This document shows, piece after piece, positions 34,701 through 45,110 of a stretch of DNA of 64,000 bases. The notes under the pieces were generated by a model. It saw only the letters and a list, made by a program, of their open reading frames with translations. It was not told the DNA's origin and made no database searches. The stretch's first letter is position 1; every line of letters begins with the position of its first letter. The DNA comes from Nematostella vectensis (taxonomy: Eukaryota > Cnidaria > Anthozoa > Actiniaria > Edwardsiidae): contig NC_064036.1 of the NCBI RefSeq assembly GCF_932526225.1, forward strand, positions 12,021,181 through 12,085,180, written 5' to 3'. Position numbers and translations under genes: made by a program.

Positions 34701-36317
34701 AAAAACCTTTTTAAAGTCTCGATGCTCACACACGATGGTTACAGTACACTAAATGATTTTAAGCAAACTGCCATCGTTTTTAATAAGAAACTTCAAATTT
34801 TCAGGTGAGTCTAGGCCGTTCATATTTTTGGAGAAATATAAGAAGGCTCGTTAGTAATTCTTTATAACGTTTTTTTCCATTTTACTAGTTATAAAATTGA
34901 CGTCTAGTAGTCTCAAATCTCATCCAATTTTATTCATGTTTTCGGATGATTATATTTAATCATCCGTGTTTGATGGGCTACTGTTTTATTTTATTTATCG
35001 GTAACCGATTTAAAGTTATTTAATATATGATAGAGACGAACATTTTTATGCTATATGGGCCTCGACATGTTCTTAGCATGTTCTTAAAATTTGGCTGGAC
35101 GTTCTTATAAAAGAGGTTCTTATAAAAAATTAGAATGTATTCAGAAACCAAGAAAGTCACCCGGTAAGCCTCCGATAAACTCTTTGGGTGTTTCTCCAAA
35201 CTCCCGCTATCGGACCGAAATTACGTCTCCTGCTTGAACTGTGAGTTTTTTGCCTCCTCGCGATCAACTATTGATTATCTATCATGGATCATCAATGTTT
35301 AATAAATCAATTTGATGCTTTTGTATTGATTTGATCTCGCCATTTTCAAGTGATGTCGAGTTGCAGTGATTATGTTTTTATGTTAACCCGGCGAAAAGTA
35401 GACCAATCACGGCTAACATCATTTTATGCGATCTCTCATCAAATGAATTGATATGTAGTTGCCACCTAGCGCCTGCTGTGCGACGTCTTCTGTGCATCTA
35501 TTTGAGTACAGGCGCACAAACAAATGAGATCTATTTGTTTTATACAGCAATGAAAATGTTTTACTACCTTACAATCTACAGAGTATTGTGGAGCGCTCAC
35601 GCACACTGACTACAAGCGTGCGTTATGTCCTAACACATGGACCTTCGATCAATCAGAGCGCGCGATTTATTGACAATCTTTGGCTTAAAACGCTACAGTC
35701 TTTGCCTCTTTTTTTCTGTAAAGTTGTGAGGATAACAAAGAACATTTTGTGCTTTACGGGCCCGAAAACAATTCTCGGGGGAGCACCAGACCTCCCGAGA
35801 GATTACAAGCAAGAAATGAAAAAAATTTTTTTTCGGTCCCGAAAAGCTGGTGAATTTCTCAACAAATATAGAGTATTTGTACTCACTAGGCTGAAAATTT
35901 ACTGGGTTATTTGAATAATTTGATAACTGTAGGGTATTTATTCCATTGAGGACCTTTCCCGAGTGTCATGCGAATCGTTTTAGCCCCTACTGGGGTTAAG
36001 GCCTGATCACATTTTAGTTTCAAGATATTTGATTTTTACAAAAACTGAATGTTTGTCGCCGTTACCTCGCTAACAATGCTGGTAAAAGGTCCATCGAAGA
36101 CGTACGAAGTACAATTGTCGCAACATTTGTTCGGCTGGCACGAGCTGTTACCATCCCCACAGTGGTACTGAGGGGCACTGAAGCTGAAAATCATGTTACC
36201 GCCAGAAGAGATTGCAAAAAACAAGAGAAGGCAATTCAGCCCAAAGAATCGTAACTTCTGGTAAGTGCCAAATGATTGAACAAGCCTGAAAACTTCACTA
36301 AAACCTACGTCAGTCAT
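19764..36317 (-). CDS. SLC22-type organic ion transporter, paralogue B
   Basis: Tandem copy of the neighbouring transporter with identical exon lengths up to exon 9. Exons: 36066-36317, 34426-34572, 33760-34040, 32732-32980, 32067-32201, 21268-21347, 20252-20360, 20102-20174 and 19764-20012. The join is continuous, 524 residues, three fewer than A because of a deletion near the C terminus. It keeps SDAFGRK, ESPRWL, FGRR, ELYPTTIR and PETLKVPL. Most differences from A are conservative (for example ITCQYTL to IACQYTL in exon 3), so the copies are recent. Exons 5 and 6 are 10.7 kb apart, against 0.29 kb in A. Whether this intron is still spliced efficiently is not known. Substrate unknown. Confidence 0.88.
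20433..21267. repeat. 27/31 bp minisatellite abutting the exon 6 donor of transporter B
   Basis: Counterpart of the array in A intron 6. The part far from exon 6 (about 20433-20700) has 27 bp-type units. The part next to exon 6 (about 20725-21267) has a 31 bp unit made by inserting TCCT into the 27 bp one. There is also a higher-order alternation of CTGAAGG, CTGTAGG and CTGAGGG variants. It again runs straight into the donor, TCAG/GTATAGG. Confidence 0.9.
22264..22416. mobile_element. Fold-back MITE with ~65 bp inverted repeats
   Basis: Left arm TAAGTTCAAACGTCGTATTA... and right arm ...TAATACGACGTTTGAACTTA pair almost perfectly through GTATTCAATGCAAAT to CATGCAAATGAA. Only about 20 bases are unpaired in the middle. 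The left arm has one extra CATGAGC unit. Confidence 0.75.
22858..24279. mobile_element. DNA-transposon-like unit with ~130 bp inverted repeats
   Basis: The left arm (about 22858-22986, CAGGACCCGAAATAATCCCA...) is the reverse complement of the right arm (about 23958-24110). The 970 bp between has no recognisable transposase. The right arm is followed by a tandem duplication of 145 bp (copies begin at 23991 and 24136). Both arms are built of short TTTCGGGTCCTGGGATC-type repeats, so the repeats may have expanded within the arms. Confidence 0.6.
24280..25420. other. Non-coding intron segment with one arm of a long inverted repeat
   Basis: From about 24930 to 25065 the sequence (GAGTACTCATTTTACGAGAA... 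to GAATGGTAGCTTTCGTGTAG) is inverted at about 31598-31733. The rest shows no coding signal. Confidence 0.5.
25420..28060. repeat. 23 bp minisatellite, about 115 copies
   Basis: Tandem copies of CCCTCGTATCCCTACAAGCC plus TCT with point variants (CCC or TTC for CTC, CATCC for GTATC). It is intronic in transporter B. The unit has no stop in any plus-strand frame, so very long open frames of an SLVSLQASPSYPYKP type appear in all three frames; these are artefacts. On the transcribed strand it is G-rich (GGGATACGAGGGAGAGG). Confidence 0.97.
28061..29200. mobile_element. Cluster of MITEs between the two large minisatellites
   Basis: 28063-28205 (minus) and about 28941-29185 (plus) are degenerate members of the GTACCCAG family. 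28407-28573 is a fold-back element: left arm GCCTAGTGCACACTAGCAAC..., then CGACATGGGCGCGCGCACT, with inverse AGTGCGCGCGCCCATGTCG ending in TGCATTAGGC. 28986-29048 is a short element with arms CCCAGGGCGTCGCG / CGCGACGCCCTGGG, nested inside the second GTACCCAG copy. No coding sequence. Confidence 0.6.
29201..29789. other. Non-coding intron segment
   Basis: No gene recognised. A unit of about 26 bp (GCGCGCGAATGCATTATAAC plus AGAG) occurs twice at about 29718-29766, just before the next array. Confidence 0.4.
29790..31285. repeat. 29-31 bp minisatellite, about 50 copies
   Basis: Tandem CTTATCGCCTCGTCCCCCCT plus TCCCTAATAAT with variable C-run length. A rare variant containing CCATGAAAGTCTTATCG recurs at about 30624 and 31128, which points to block duplication of about 0.5 kb within the array. 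It is intronic in transporter B and G-rich on the transcribed strand. Confidence 0.95.
31598..31850. mobile_element. Second arm of inverted repeat and terminal MITE of the intron 5 insertion
   Basis: 31598-31733 is the inverse of 24930-25065. It is followed by a copy of the CAGCAATG/GTGCAAACTG MITE ending in CAGTTTGCAC (31835-31844). Immediately after it, homology with paralogue A intron 5 resumes. Confidence 0.55.
32461..32715. mobile_element. MITE, GTGTAGTTCC ends, AAT target duplication, in B intron 4
   Basis: Terminal inverted repeats GTGTAGTTCCAGAAAATATC / GATATTTTCTGGAACTACAC-type (the right end is slightly diverged) enclose G-rich non-coding DNA. AAT is present on both sides (32458-32460, 32716-32718). 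Paralogue A has one AAT and no insert at the same spot. The element ends only 16 bases from the exon 4 donor. Confidence 0.8.
33378..33602. mobile_element. Second GTGTAGTT MITE, in B intron 3
   Basis: Same termini and same GGGGATTGGAAATTCCGGGG and GAATTTCCAGAGGGG internal blocks as 32461-32715. Flanks are AAT and AAC. It is also absent from paralogue A. Confidence 0.75.
34573..36065 (-). other. Intron 1 of transporter B
   Basis: 1.49 kb, alignable in blocks with intron 1 of A. It contains a small perfect hairpin, CGGATGATTA / TAATCATCCG (34943-34966). Nothing else is recognised. Confidence 0.45.
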
Positions 36318-37479
36318 CTTATGGTAAAATCATAAGACAAGAAGAACGGCTGCGAATGGCCCCAACTCTAAATCCAAAAATTTGACCTCTGTGGAGCTCC
36401 ACACGAAACCTACACGAAACTCAATACTAATACCATGTTGTTTTTGACCCCGAAAGTTGCAATGATCATTAGGACAATATGTGATGATTAGATCAACCTC
36501 TTTTCTTTTCCTTTTATTTTGGTCTTTCTTTATTTGATTTTTTTTTACGCAATTCAACGTCCTCTTACATACCTCTGATCATAATAACGAGTCAAACAAT
36601 TCCTTTTTTATTTCTTTATAGAAAATAATCCCTTTTATCGCTAACAGTGCTGATTTAAAGCAGGAAACGGTGTCATGGTCTCAGTCTTTGGTGGGGCACG
36701 CGCAGTTTTAGTATATTATTTGGTTACAAATATCAGAAAAATGTGAATTGCTTTCTAATACGGCAATTTTAGGCCCCCCCGTTGAGCGCAACTGCTGTAG
36801 GGCTTCCAAGCGCGTACCTAAGATTTGCTAAGGGGGAGGGGGAGGGAATTGTGCCCAGCTATAGGTGTTATATGAAAATATGATCATTTTTGACGGTCTT
36901 TCAATGTCCAATAAGTTGCCGGTCGAAAGGGAATGCGCGCACCCTCCACGCGCTAAATGCAATTATGAAAATGGGGGTTAACAATCGCGTGAATCTCAAA
37001 GTCAGACAGCCCGTCATACTCTTGTCAAGAAGACAAATATCTCATTAAAAAATCTTAATTTAATACGGTAAGAGAGGTAGCTCTAAACGAATATTCCTAA
37101 ATAAAACGTGTTCACGAAGGGGAGACCAAAACTTACAAAAAAACTCAGATTGTTGGGTGGGAGTGAAATTTGCCGAATTGATTTACCTTTACTCAGCCCC
37201 ACCCCCTGTTTAAACAGTGAGCCGACAGCTTGTTTTGCAATACTATAAATTTATTTTATTTTATTTTATTCATACTGTATATAATTGCGTATATTTGCGA
37301 TTATTTTTTGAAAGAGCGCCTGCTAAAGTTGTAGCATGTCGGATGTAAACAGCCCAAGGTGTGATGGCCATACGTAACCGAATCAAATTGATATTTGAAC
37401 GCTGCTGCCTCATATTCGGCCATTAATCCCGATATTCACAAGTGCTTGAAAGACAGGATTTATTTGAAATATTTGAATG
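36318..37479. other. Upstream region of transporter B
   Basis: It aligns with the region upstream of A. It includes a degenerate GTACCCAG-family MITE (about 36815-36960) shared with A, so that insertion is older than the duplication. There is a TTTTA short tandem repeat near 37255. No TATA box is evident. Confidence 0.4.
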
Positions 37480-37715
37480 GCATGGAAGAATCCTGGGTAA
37501 ACTTGATATAAGCCTGCGGTAGGCGGCTTGCCGGCTTTCACTGGGGCTAGTCGGAATTGTTTGGTTTTCGAATATTGGGAATCCTGTGGCGCACGCGGAA
37601 TCCGAGGTGGGAGGGTGACCCTCCCAAAGATTCAATATTCGAAAACAAAACATTTCCGACTAACCCTAAATGAGAGCCCGCTGGCAGGATAAGCATGCGT
37701 AGGGAAGGATGGAAA
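37480..37715. mobile_element. Fold-back MITE (TTTCGAATATT core)
   Basis: About 45 bp arms: GGCTTTCACTGGGGCTAGTC...TTTTCGAATATT (from about 37532) and the inverse AATATTCGAAAACAAAACAT...GAGAGCC (about 37634-37681), with extra matching GCCGGC/GCTGGC outside. The related copy near 18880-19345 has the same arms further apart. Confidence 0.55.
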
Positions 37716-37791
37716 ACTTATTGCGGAAAAGTATTTTGTTAGGGACCAATGAAACACTTGTGAAACTCTAGCCTCTTCCAACCGCGTCCCC

Positions 37792-37849
37792 AGGGTCTTC
37801 TGGGTAATTTTCAATGTGACGTCTGGTTTAAAATTACCCAGAAGACCCT
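37792..37849. repeat. Perfect 20 bp hairpin
   Basis: AGGGTCTTCTGGGTAATTTT (37792-37811) and its exact reverse complement (37830-37849), with an 18 base loop. Probably the core of a very short MITE. Confidence 0.75.
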
Positions 37850-38020
37850 TTTCTGCAGGTCCCAGACCCAGACTCCATTATCTTGTCAGAGTAGCCTGGT
37901 TACCTAGTTTTTCTTGTCGCTCCTCGCCGCGGTCCTTTTACTTTTTTCGGGTCGATTTGTTTACCCCCCAAAAAACTATTTTAAAACAAGAAGAGCGCCC
38001 AACTGCATCCGCCTTTACGG
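37850..38020 (+). other. Possible 5' UTR exon of the WW/zinc-finger gene
   Basis: The first coding exon of the downstream gene begins at an acceptor, so a 5' exon must exist upstream. The GC-richer stretch here ends in a consensus donor, ACG/GTAAGG (38020/38021). It is the best candidate I can see, but it is only positional evidence. Confidence 0.2.
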
Positions 38021-39415
38021 TAAGGTAATAATGAAATAGCCATTAATGGTGTCGGTTAGTCTACATGGTTTTTTTTTTCTTGTGAAATTTGTGGCTGAAG
38101 TTGACTTTCGTGCAGTTTATCGTTAAGCTACCATCGACTCTAAGCGCTGGTATTACTCTGTACTTATATTAATTTTTGCTTTTTACTTACTTATATTGCG
38201 TTATTTTGCACAAGTACTTACACAATGAACTATCTGTTGGTAATCTTATTGCATTTTGGGTAACAAGTTTTCGACTAAAGTAGGTATATAGAAGGTATAT
38301 AGAGCATATAGAAGAGATGTAGATATAGTTTACGCTTCATACGTTAATATATTCAAGCGTTTCTTTTTATCGATGGACATATATGCTTATGGAATATATT
38401 GCTCACAACACATTAATTAGATTTAACGCTAAGGAAAGGCTTTATATGTGTGCCAACAGGATAATATGCTGGTTGATTCACATTCAATACTCACTTATTT
38501 TAGATGCTTTTAGAGTTTGTAATCTGATATGCTTATTCACAAATCTCAGCTATTTGTAATTTGCATAACCACATGTGTATCACATGTGCTACCATTGTAT
38601 GTGTTAACACATTGTGTGTGGTATGTGTGAGGGTTTTTTTTCTGTTTACAGTCTAATGTTTTTTTTTTTATATTTGTAAATATGAATTTATGTTTCATAC
38701 AAAATTATAAATGGTATTCTTATTTTCAACTATTTAGTGCTTGCATCAAAATTGGTAGATACGAAGTTGCAGATCTAGTTCCATGGCCCAAATAATGGGC
38801 TTTTTTCAAGCATATATATATATATATATATATATATAAGTAAAACTACAGATACAGATAAGGGAGTTTTTTATTTGCTTTTTGAAACAATATTGAACAA
38901 AGAAATATCTTTTTTGAGAAACCAAACACATTTCAACCTGACTTGGGTTCTTATATAGGGTGGTTTAGCACAAAAAATGTCTGTTATGTTCAATTTGTAG
39001 TAGAAGCACCAAACTTGTCAAAACCTCAAGTTCATGAGTTCCTGACTCATAGAAGAATTAAAATCTAAAAAGATAAATTTGTATTAGTCACATCTAAAAT
39101 ATAAATGTATAATCAATTAAAGTATTTACCTACCTTAACTTGATAGCTACTGTAGCTATGTACTTTGGTATGGCTGAGAAAAGAAAAGTTATTTGTTTTA
39201 AGTTGTATTCCTCTCACAAAATACCGTAGTAACTTGGAATCAATTTAAAAACAACAACCGGTTTTGTTTGTTATAAGATTTGCTAAAATGTGACACTGTA
39301 AAAATCAAATTTGCAAACAACCAAATAGAAATGTGTAATTACAGCTAAATTTGTTGTTGTGGTGCCTCTGCTGATCAAAGACCCTTGTCTCGTTTGGGAG
39401 TAGTGCATACAGTAG
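38021..39415. other. AT-rich non-coding stretch with (TA)n microsatellite
   Basis: (TA) repeat at about 38812-38838. No open frame with family resemblance and no complete transposon. Confidence 0.4.
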
Positions 39416-39738
39416 CAGGCCCGTACCCAGGATTTTTCTTAGGGGGGGATTTCCAAAAACCGAAAAAGTGGATCTAACTTTTCTAGGGGGGGAGGGGGAG
39501 GGAGGGAAGGAGTTCTCTGATAAGAATCTAACCACCTCGGAAAGAACAAAAAGGGGTTTTTTATGCCTTTGCAGTGTCTCCATGGGACGTTTATTGTCGG
39601 ATTTGGCTAAATATCAGAATGGTCTAGCTTATGATTTTTAGTTTTGTCTATAGAGAACCAAAAGTGGATCTTTGGCCGTTGTGGGGGTGGGGGGGGGGGT
39701 GCGTTCGCACCCCCTGCACCCCCCTGGGTACAGGCTTG
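39416..39738. mobile_element. hAT5-like MITE, AGTAG target duplication
   Basis: Ends CAGGCCCGTACCCAGGATTT / CCTGGGTACAGGCTTG, with AGTAG on both sides (39411-39415, 39739-39743). It is the same family as 10697-11016, in opposite orientation: the internal AAAAGTGGATCT blocks match the AGGTCCACTTT blocks there. Confidence 0.7.
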
Positions 39739-39906
39739 AGTAGTCAATCAAACTTTAGGGCCGGGTGTATGTGAATGGCAAACTTCGATTGACTATGAAG
39801 TATTTCCAAATGCGACAACGATCTTGGATCAGATGAGTTTCTGCAAAAACTAAATTAGCTGTAAAATACAAAAACACACAAAATTAGTAAACAAAAACAA
39901 TTTTAA

Positions 39907-41386
39907 CCCTTTCACGCCAAAGTTTTTTTGACTGACGCACACAAAATGACATCAGGTCTTCAGTTTTTGTAGATTTTCTCTTTTTCCTTAGAATTTCATG
40001 GGCTGACATAGTAAGAACAAATATTGCCCACATAATTATTGATCGGAATAAAGTACTGGTTTTCCAAATATTGAATTGCAACAATTTTTATAAGCAGGCA
40101 AAGACAAACTTTTTCGAATTTAGCGCAATTTAACCGCATTCTCATCATTTGTTAGTTCCAGTTTATACATGTTTTCAGAGAAACTGCATCAAATTAACTT
40201 CAAAGATTCAGAGTTAACTCTTTAGGGAAGCATATCCAAATATTATACATAGCTATTTTTCAGGTTTAAGCGAGCTGGTTGTGATAGTCATGTCAGCACC
40301 GTTTTTACACAATACAGCATCAACATGGCGGCAATAAAAGCACGGCTTGCATGGTCATTTCATTTGTAAATTTTAGCGGCTTTATTTCATGGATTGAACA
40401 AAACTCAACTGTCCATTTTTGCTCATGATTGTCTAATTGATTGACCATTGGCCATAATCTGTGAATAAATCAAGTATAGCACAACAACACAAGGATTTGA
40501 GAACATCATCGAGCGGAACGAGTGGTGACTATTAACAAATTCAAGATGGTATTGGGAAGAATTTTCTGCATTGTTGTTCAGATGCGGCCAAAATAGGCTT
40601 GCAAGAAAGTATTATTTGCTGCTATTGGTTTTGCAATGTCCAACTGGACGAGAAACAAGTCTTTTTCACTCAAATATTTGCGAATTGTTGGCAATAGTCC
40701 GATGCCATGAGTACTTACAAAAATGCCGAGATGGTGGCTGAATTTATTCACCGCTAGTTCCTGCTTCGTTCGCTGTTGCTCTCAAACCACTCAGAATCTT
40801 TCTCTTCGTTTCCTTTTTGCCATTTAGAAGCGCCTCAAACAAGTTTGTTCGATTGACAAGAAATTCAATCAATTCAGAATGATGAAAATATAAAAAAAAA
40901 ACAAGTCACTATTTGGATGATTCTTCAGTCCAATGAATGGAGTAGCTTCTTGTTCCTCAATGGCAGTACCGTTATGTACCAAAGTTGGTCTTTGGGTCGC
41001 AAAATACCAACATTTTTTTGCCAGAAATTAGCCCACGGCCATCGTTGTTTACCGATTGTGAATCTGTCTCTCCCAGGCCGTAAAACTCTTTTAAATCGCT
41101 ATCAAAATCACTCAAAATATCATGAGTCCAGTCCATGATCTAAAGGCAAGGTCCGTGGTCGTGGATGGATTTCGAACGCGCGAAAAAGTTTTGACTTTGG
41201 ATAAAAATTTCATGAAGAACGGTTCGTTGTACTGACTTGAGCTGTAAGAGAGAAACATGCAGAATTTCATGCTCTATCGATTCCACGTGTTAGGTTTCCA
41301 TATAAGGCAGTCCTTTTGTCTTTTTGTCCAATGACAAAGAGGCATACAGCAAAATACGGAAAATTCCGTATCTAGGCACGAAAGGG
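39907..41386. mobile_element. piggyBac-like non-autonomous element (TTAA, CCCTTT ends)
   Basis: CCCTTTCACGCC (39907-39918) and GGCACGAAAGGG (ending 41386) form a terminal inverted repeat matching at 10 of 12 positions. Each end is flanked by TTAA (39903-39906, 41387-41390). TTAA duplications and CCCT-type ends are the hallmark of the piggyBac superfamily. At 1.48 kb with only short open frames it has no intact transposase. Confidence 0.65.
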
Positions 41387-41988
41387 TTAACAGCCTACCG
41401 ATTTTTACAGCCTACCTTGCTGTACCTTCAATAGTATCCTTACACATAGGGAGTGCCCTACTGTAGGACGTAATGAATGCTGTGCAATTATATGTTTGCA
41501 AGCAAAGAGTGAGTTACAGTACAGAGATTTTATTCTTATTGACTGGATAAGAAAAGGTTTTTCAAATGAATCACATTCCAAAAGTGTTTGAATCAAATTC
41601 CAAAAGAGTCCGTGTGACTAAGAAATGTTTTGTTTGACTTTCGGGTAAAAAGAATTTGGTAAAGACTTGGTGAAAACTTTCTACATGTGGGGCAACGTAT
41701 GTTCTAGTGATAATTTTTACAATTACGTAATAATTGGGGCAAGATGTATCATTGATTCAAGGAGTGGTCATTGTTTTTTTAGGCCATTCTGCTGTTTTTT
41801 TTTCTCTTGCTTGATTTTAAATTTGAAAAACCTGAGCTATATTTGGGGTTGATTTTTATCTTTGTATACATACACTGATACAAGACAATTTCTCTATCAA
41901 AGACAACTTAGTTGGTAAAAGTTTACACATCAACTAGTTTGTCGTCTATATTAAAGCTTCTGTATTCTCAATTTTCTATCCACAGATA

Positions 41989-43635
41989 ATGGAGAATAAT
42001 TGGCGAATGTTCAAGTGTAAATCTGGGGAAGTGTTATTTTACTACAACATGATCACTGGTGAACACAGATGGTCTAATGGAGCAAACATCCCAGTAAGTT
42101 CTTTTTATTCTCTTAAATAAGAATCTGCATGTTGATCATACTGTGCTCATTCTATTGCGACACATATATACAGTCAACTTTTGGTTTTGTGGACAGCCTA
42201 CACACTTTAGTATCCACAATAGTGAGCAGGAGATATTTTAAAAATCAATTGGTGTTTGGGATTACATTTTTAGACTGTACAAGTAAAAAAGAAAAAAAAT
42301 TCTGATACAGCATGTTTTTTGTTGTACTTTAGTGGATTGAAGTTGAATTCCCTAGAATTTGAATTCTGCCTAATATGCTATTCATTTACTTCCTAGCAAT
42401 GTGAGCCTGACTTGGAAATAGGGAGTAGCTCAGTCATGACCCAGTTAAGAACAATCAGTACTCAGACAGAACCTGAATCCCCTGAAGACACACAAGAAGC
42501 AGGGAGTTCTACAGAATCAAGAAGCACAGGGACTGCAACAGATCAATTTGTCAAGAAAAGCACTATCATATCTCTACTTACGGATATCATGGTTGTGCTG
42601 AACAACAATGAGTATTATACTCCAGCAAAGGTATTTCATAAAGAACCCAAGATAGTCATAGAAAGAGAGCTTCAAACAAGGGAGGAGTCTACCAGTGAGG
42701 AGAATCATCAGCCTGTAGCAGTGCCTATGGAGCAGTCAGGAGCTTCTGCTTCACCAGCATTGTCAGTACAGTGTATAGAGACACAGCCAGAACATAGAGG
42801 CATCACAGAGGTATCTTCTAATGAACAACAAGGGAACAGTGTTACCCATAGTCCAGGCATCCAAGACCAAAATGTTCTGTTTGATCCACATTTTGATGGT
42901 ATGGGCACTAGCTTAGACAGGTCCAACTCCTTTCAGACAGACATTGTTGTTGGTTCTAGAGAGAATGCAAGAGAAGAATCACTTAATGATACTACAAATT
43001 CTGCAGAAGGAACAAGTGCACAATTTCTTAAGTCACCTTTAGCTGTATTTGAGTACCATGATGAAGGTGCATACTCCAGGGTGACATTACCAAGTAAAAG
43101 GAGTGTTGATTTAAGTGAAGTGGTCACTGATAGAAATGACGCTATAGAGGCACGGCCTAGTATGCCAAAAGTGATATGTGCATGGTCAGAACATGATAAT
43201 CTGCCTACAATGGTTGGGAGTGAGCAACTGCAAAGAGAAGGAACCATCAGTCAACAAACACCTGTTCAAGTAACACAAACACTAACATCGCAAGTACAGC
43301 AAAGGGCCACAAATAGTCAACAACAATCACAACCCACTACTCCATATATGGGACACCACCAATATTTTGCAGCACAGAAGCAGCAGCAACAACAACAGCA
43401 ACAACAACAAATGCAGCAAAGATTATCAACTAGTCTTCAACATACAGCAGCAAGTACCCAGCGAATGTCATCTGGAAGCAAAGGATCATTGGCATTAAGC
43501 TCTCATACAACGCTACCATCCACTAGTCAGCAACCATCATCATCAACCAGCAAACAACATGCATCAACCAGTCATCAAAGAGCATCAACTAGTCACCAAC
43601 AGGCGTCATCTAGTCAACAACAGGCATCATCTGTG
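41989..43635 (+). CDS. Shared 5' exons of a WW-domain / C2H2 zinc-finger gene
   Basis: Exon a (from the acceptor at 41985; ATG 41989, ends 42093) encodes 35 residues. Exon b is 42397-43635, 413 codons. Both junctions are phase 0, and exon b ends at a consensus donor, GTG/GTAAGT, in phase 0. Residues 5-35 resemble a WW domain: W5, G13, YYN at 18-20, TGE, W28, a final Pro. Exon b is Ser/Thr/Gln-rich and lacks a recognised fold. It has a run of 10 Gln (43381-43410) and SHQQAS-type repeats, as in activation domains. No zinc finger is present in these exons. All downstream cassettes could be spliced on in frame, adding two or three C2H2 fingers to the common 448 residues. A BTB domain, usual in comparable insect genes, is absent. 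Confidence 0.75.
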
Positions 43636-43821
43636 GTAAGTTTTTCTATACTGTATTTATTGTTTAAAGCACATGTGACTGCCTTGCATGGCATTTTTTT
43701 TTCTTATCCTCAAAGCCCACATTCATTACATATACCTATTTATTTGTATAGGATCACTTTAAAATCTGATTCATTCCATCTGACAAAAGGCTCTGATACT
43801 ATTGCTTTATTGTGAAATAAA
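43636..43821 (+). other. Read-through 3' end of exon b: stop and poly(A) signal
   Basis: If the donor at 43636 is not used, the frame stays open for 59 more codons to TGA at 43813-43815. AATAAA follows at once (43816-43821). This would give an isoform without zinc fingers, ending in a hydrophobic-rich tail. The close fit of stop and signal suggests a real short isoform; not proven. Confidence 0.45.
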
Positions 43822-44181
43822 GCTAGGGTAATTACAGTATGTTTCAAATTTATGAGAGTTAATACTTAATTCAACATTTGCTGCCATGCAAGCTGGATGC
43901 TGTAATTTGACCAACAATTAATGCTGAAGAAATGGTATGGTCAGGTATATGGTTTGATAAGTGCATCCATAATAAGGACATTTGCTCAATTGCACCAAAT
44001 GTATCATTCAGTCCTTTTCTTGTGGGAGTATAGAAGGTTGTAATCTTTCTCATAATCAGGTATTGCTGTTTACTGATGGCACATTGGCTTATGATTAATC
44101 CGACTCAGTTCTTCTACTTGCCATAAAAACAACTTAAATAAAGATATGTAGATTTAGGTTAAGAAGCAGCTTTTCATTATA

Positions 44182-44465
44182 TTACTGTCAAATCCGTTGT
44201 ATCGCGACCCGTGTTTTCAAAACACAATTTGTTTTGGTTTTCTGTTCTGTCAGTAAAACCATTCTGAGCCAATCAGATTCTCGCTTTGTACACTTCCCTG
44301 GCTATCCTTTGGGCAAAAACCAGACAGTGTGGCACAGAAAGCCAGGCAACTGCACTAGGCAATAGATGGCAAGAATCTGATTGGCTTAGAATTATTTGAC
44401 TGGCGTAACAGAAAATCCCAAAAGACAAAAACAAATCGATGTTTTGAAAACGGATTCGACAGTTA
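44182..44465. mobile_element. Fold-back MITE between shared exon and first cassette
   Basis: Arms of about 100 bp: TTACTGTCAAATCCGTT...TTTTCAAAACA...GAGCCAATCAGATTCT and the inverse AGAATCTGATTGGCTT...TGTTTTGAAAACGGATTCGACAGTTAA. Non-coding. Confidence 0.65.
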
Positions 44466-44780
44466 ATGCTGATTGAGTACAGAAAAGCTGGATCTGTTGA
44501 AATGAATAATTGCAGAATAAGGGGCTGTTTCCCTTTACGCTACATACATCACATGATACTTCACACAAAGATAATGCCAACATATTCCCAACTATTCTTT
44601 TTATTGAATGTGAACAATTCACCACGTTTTATTCAAGCAAGAAATCGATTCTAATACCAGTCAGTCTAGAGAGCAAGAGTACTGCATAGCTCTGTTCTTG
44701 TTGCCCACGAGATAAATGAGCCAAACATGCAAGTTGCCACAAAGGACAGTGTCTTATGCTGTTTCACTTTCCCTTTATAG

Positions 44781-45110
44781 GACTCAGTAACTCGAGCAAC
44801 TAGCTCTTCGAGAATACTTGATTTACACTGTCCTTTGTGTGGGCTGACATCCAAAACTTCAAAGGAACTAAGATATCACATAAACACGCATATAACTAAA
44901 CGAGGTAGCTGCCCCATCTGCGGAAAGTGCTATAACTCAAGGTCAGGATTGCTTTTCCACCTCCGCAATCACACAGGAGATCTGCCTTACACATGTGAAA
45001 CTTGTAACATTAGTTTTCCCAGCTCAAGCTACTTAAAAAGCCACTTAAAAACTCACCAAAATTGTTACAGTCAAGATGCAAGTGAAAAGAAAAAGCGAAA
45101 AAAGATCTGA
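44781..45110 (+). CDS. Zinc-finger terminal exon, cassette 1
   Basis: Acceptor CCTTTATAG at 44780; phase 0; 109 residues then stop. Three C2H2 fingers: CPLC...HINTH, CPIC...HLRNH, CETC...HLKTH, with a TGDLPYT linker between fingers 2 and 3. The tail is basic (KKKRKK), a likely nuclear signal. Poly(A) signal AATAAA at 45591-45596. It carries the longest intron/exon complementarity: 15 nt at 44738-44752 pairs with 44825-44839. DNA binding is inferred from the fold. Confidence 0.8.
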   Translation, partial: DSVTRATSSSRILDLHCPLCGLTSKTSKELRYHINTHITKRGSCPICGKCYNSRSGLLFHLRNHTGDLPYTCETCNISFPSSSYLKSHLKTHQNCYSQDASEKKKRKKI

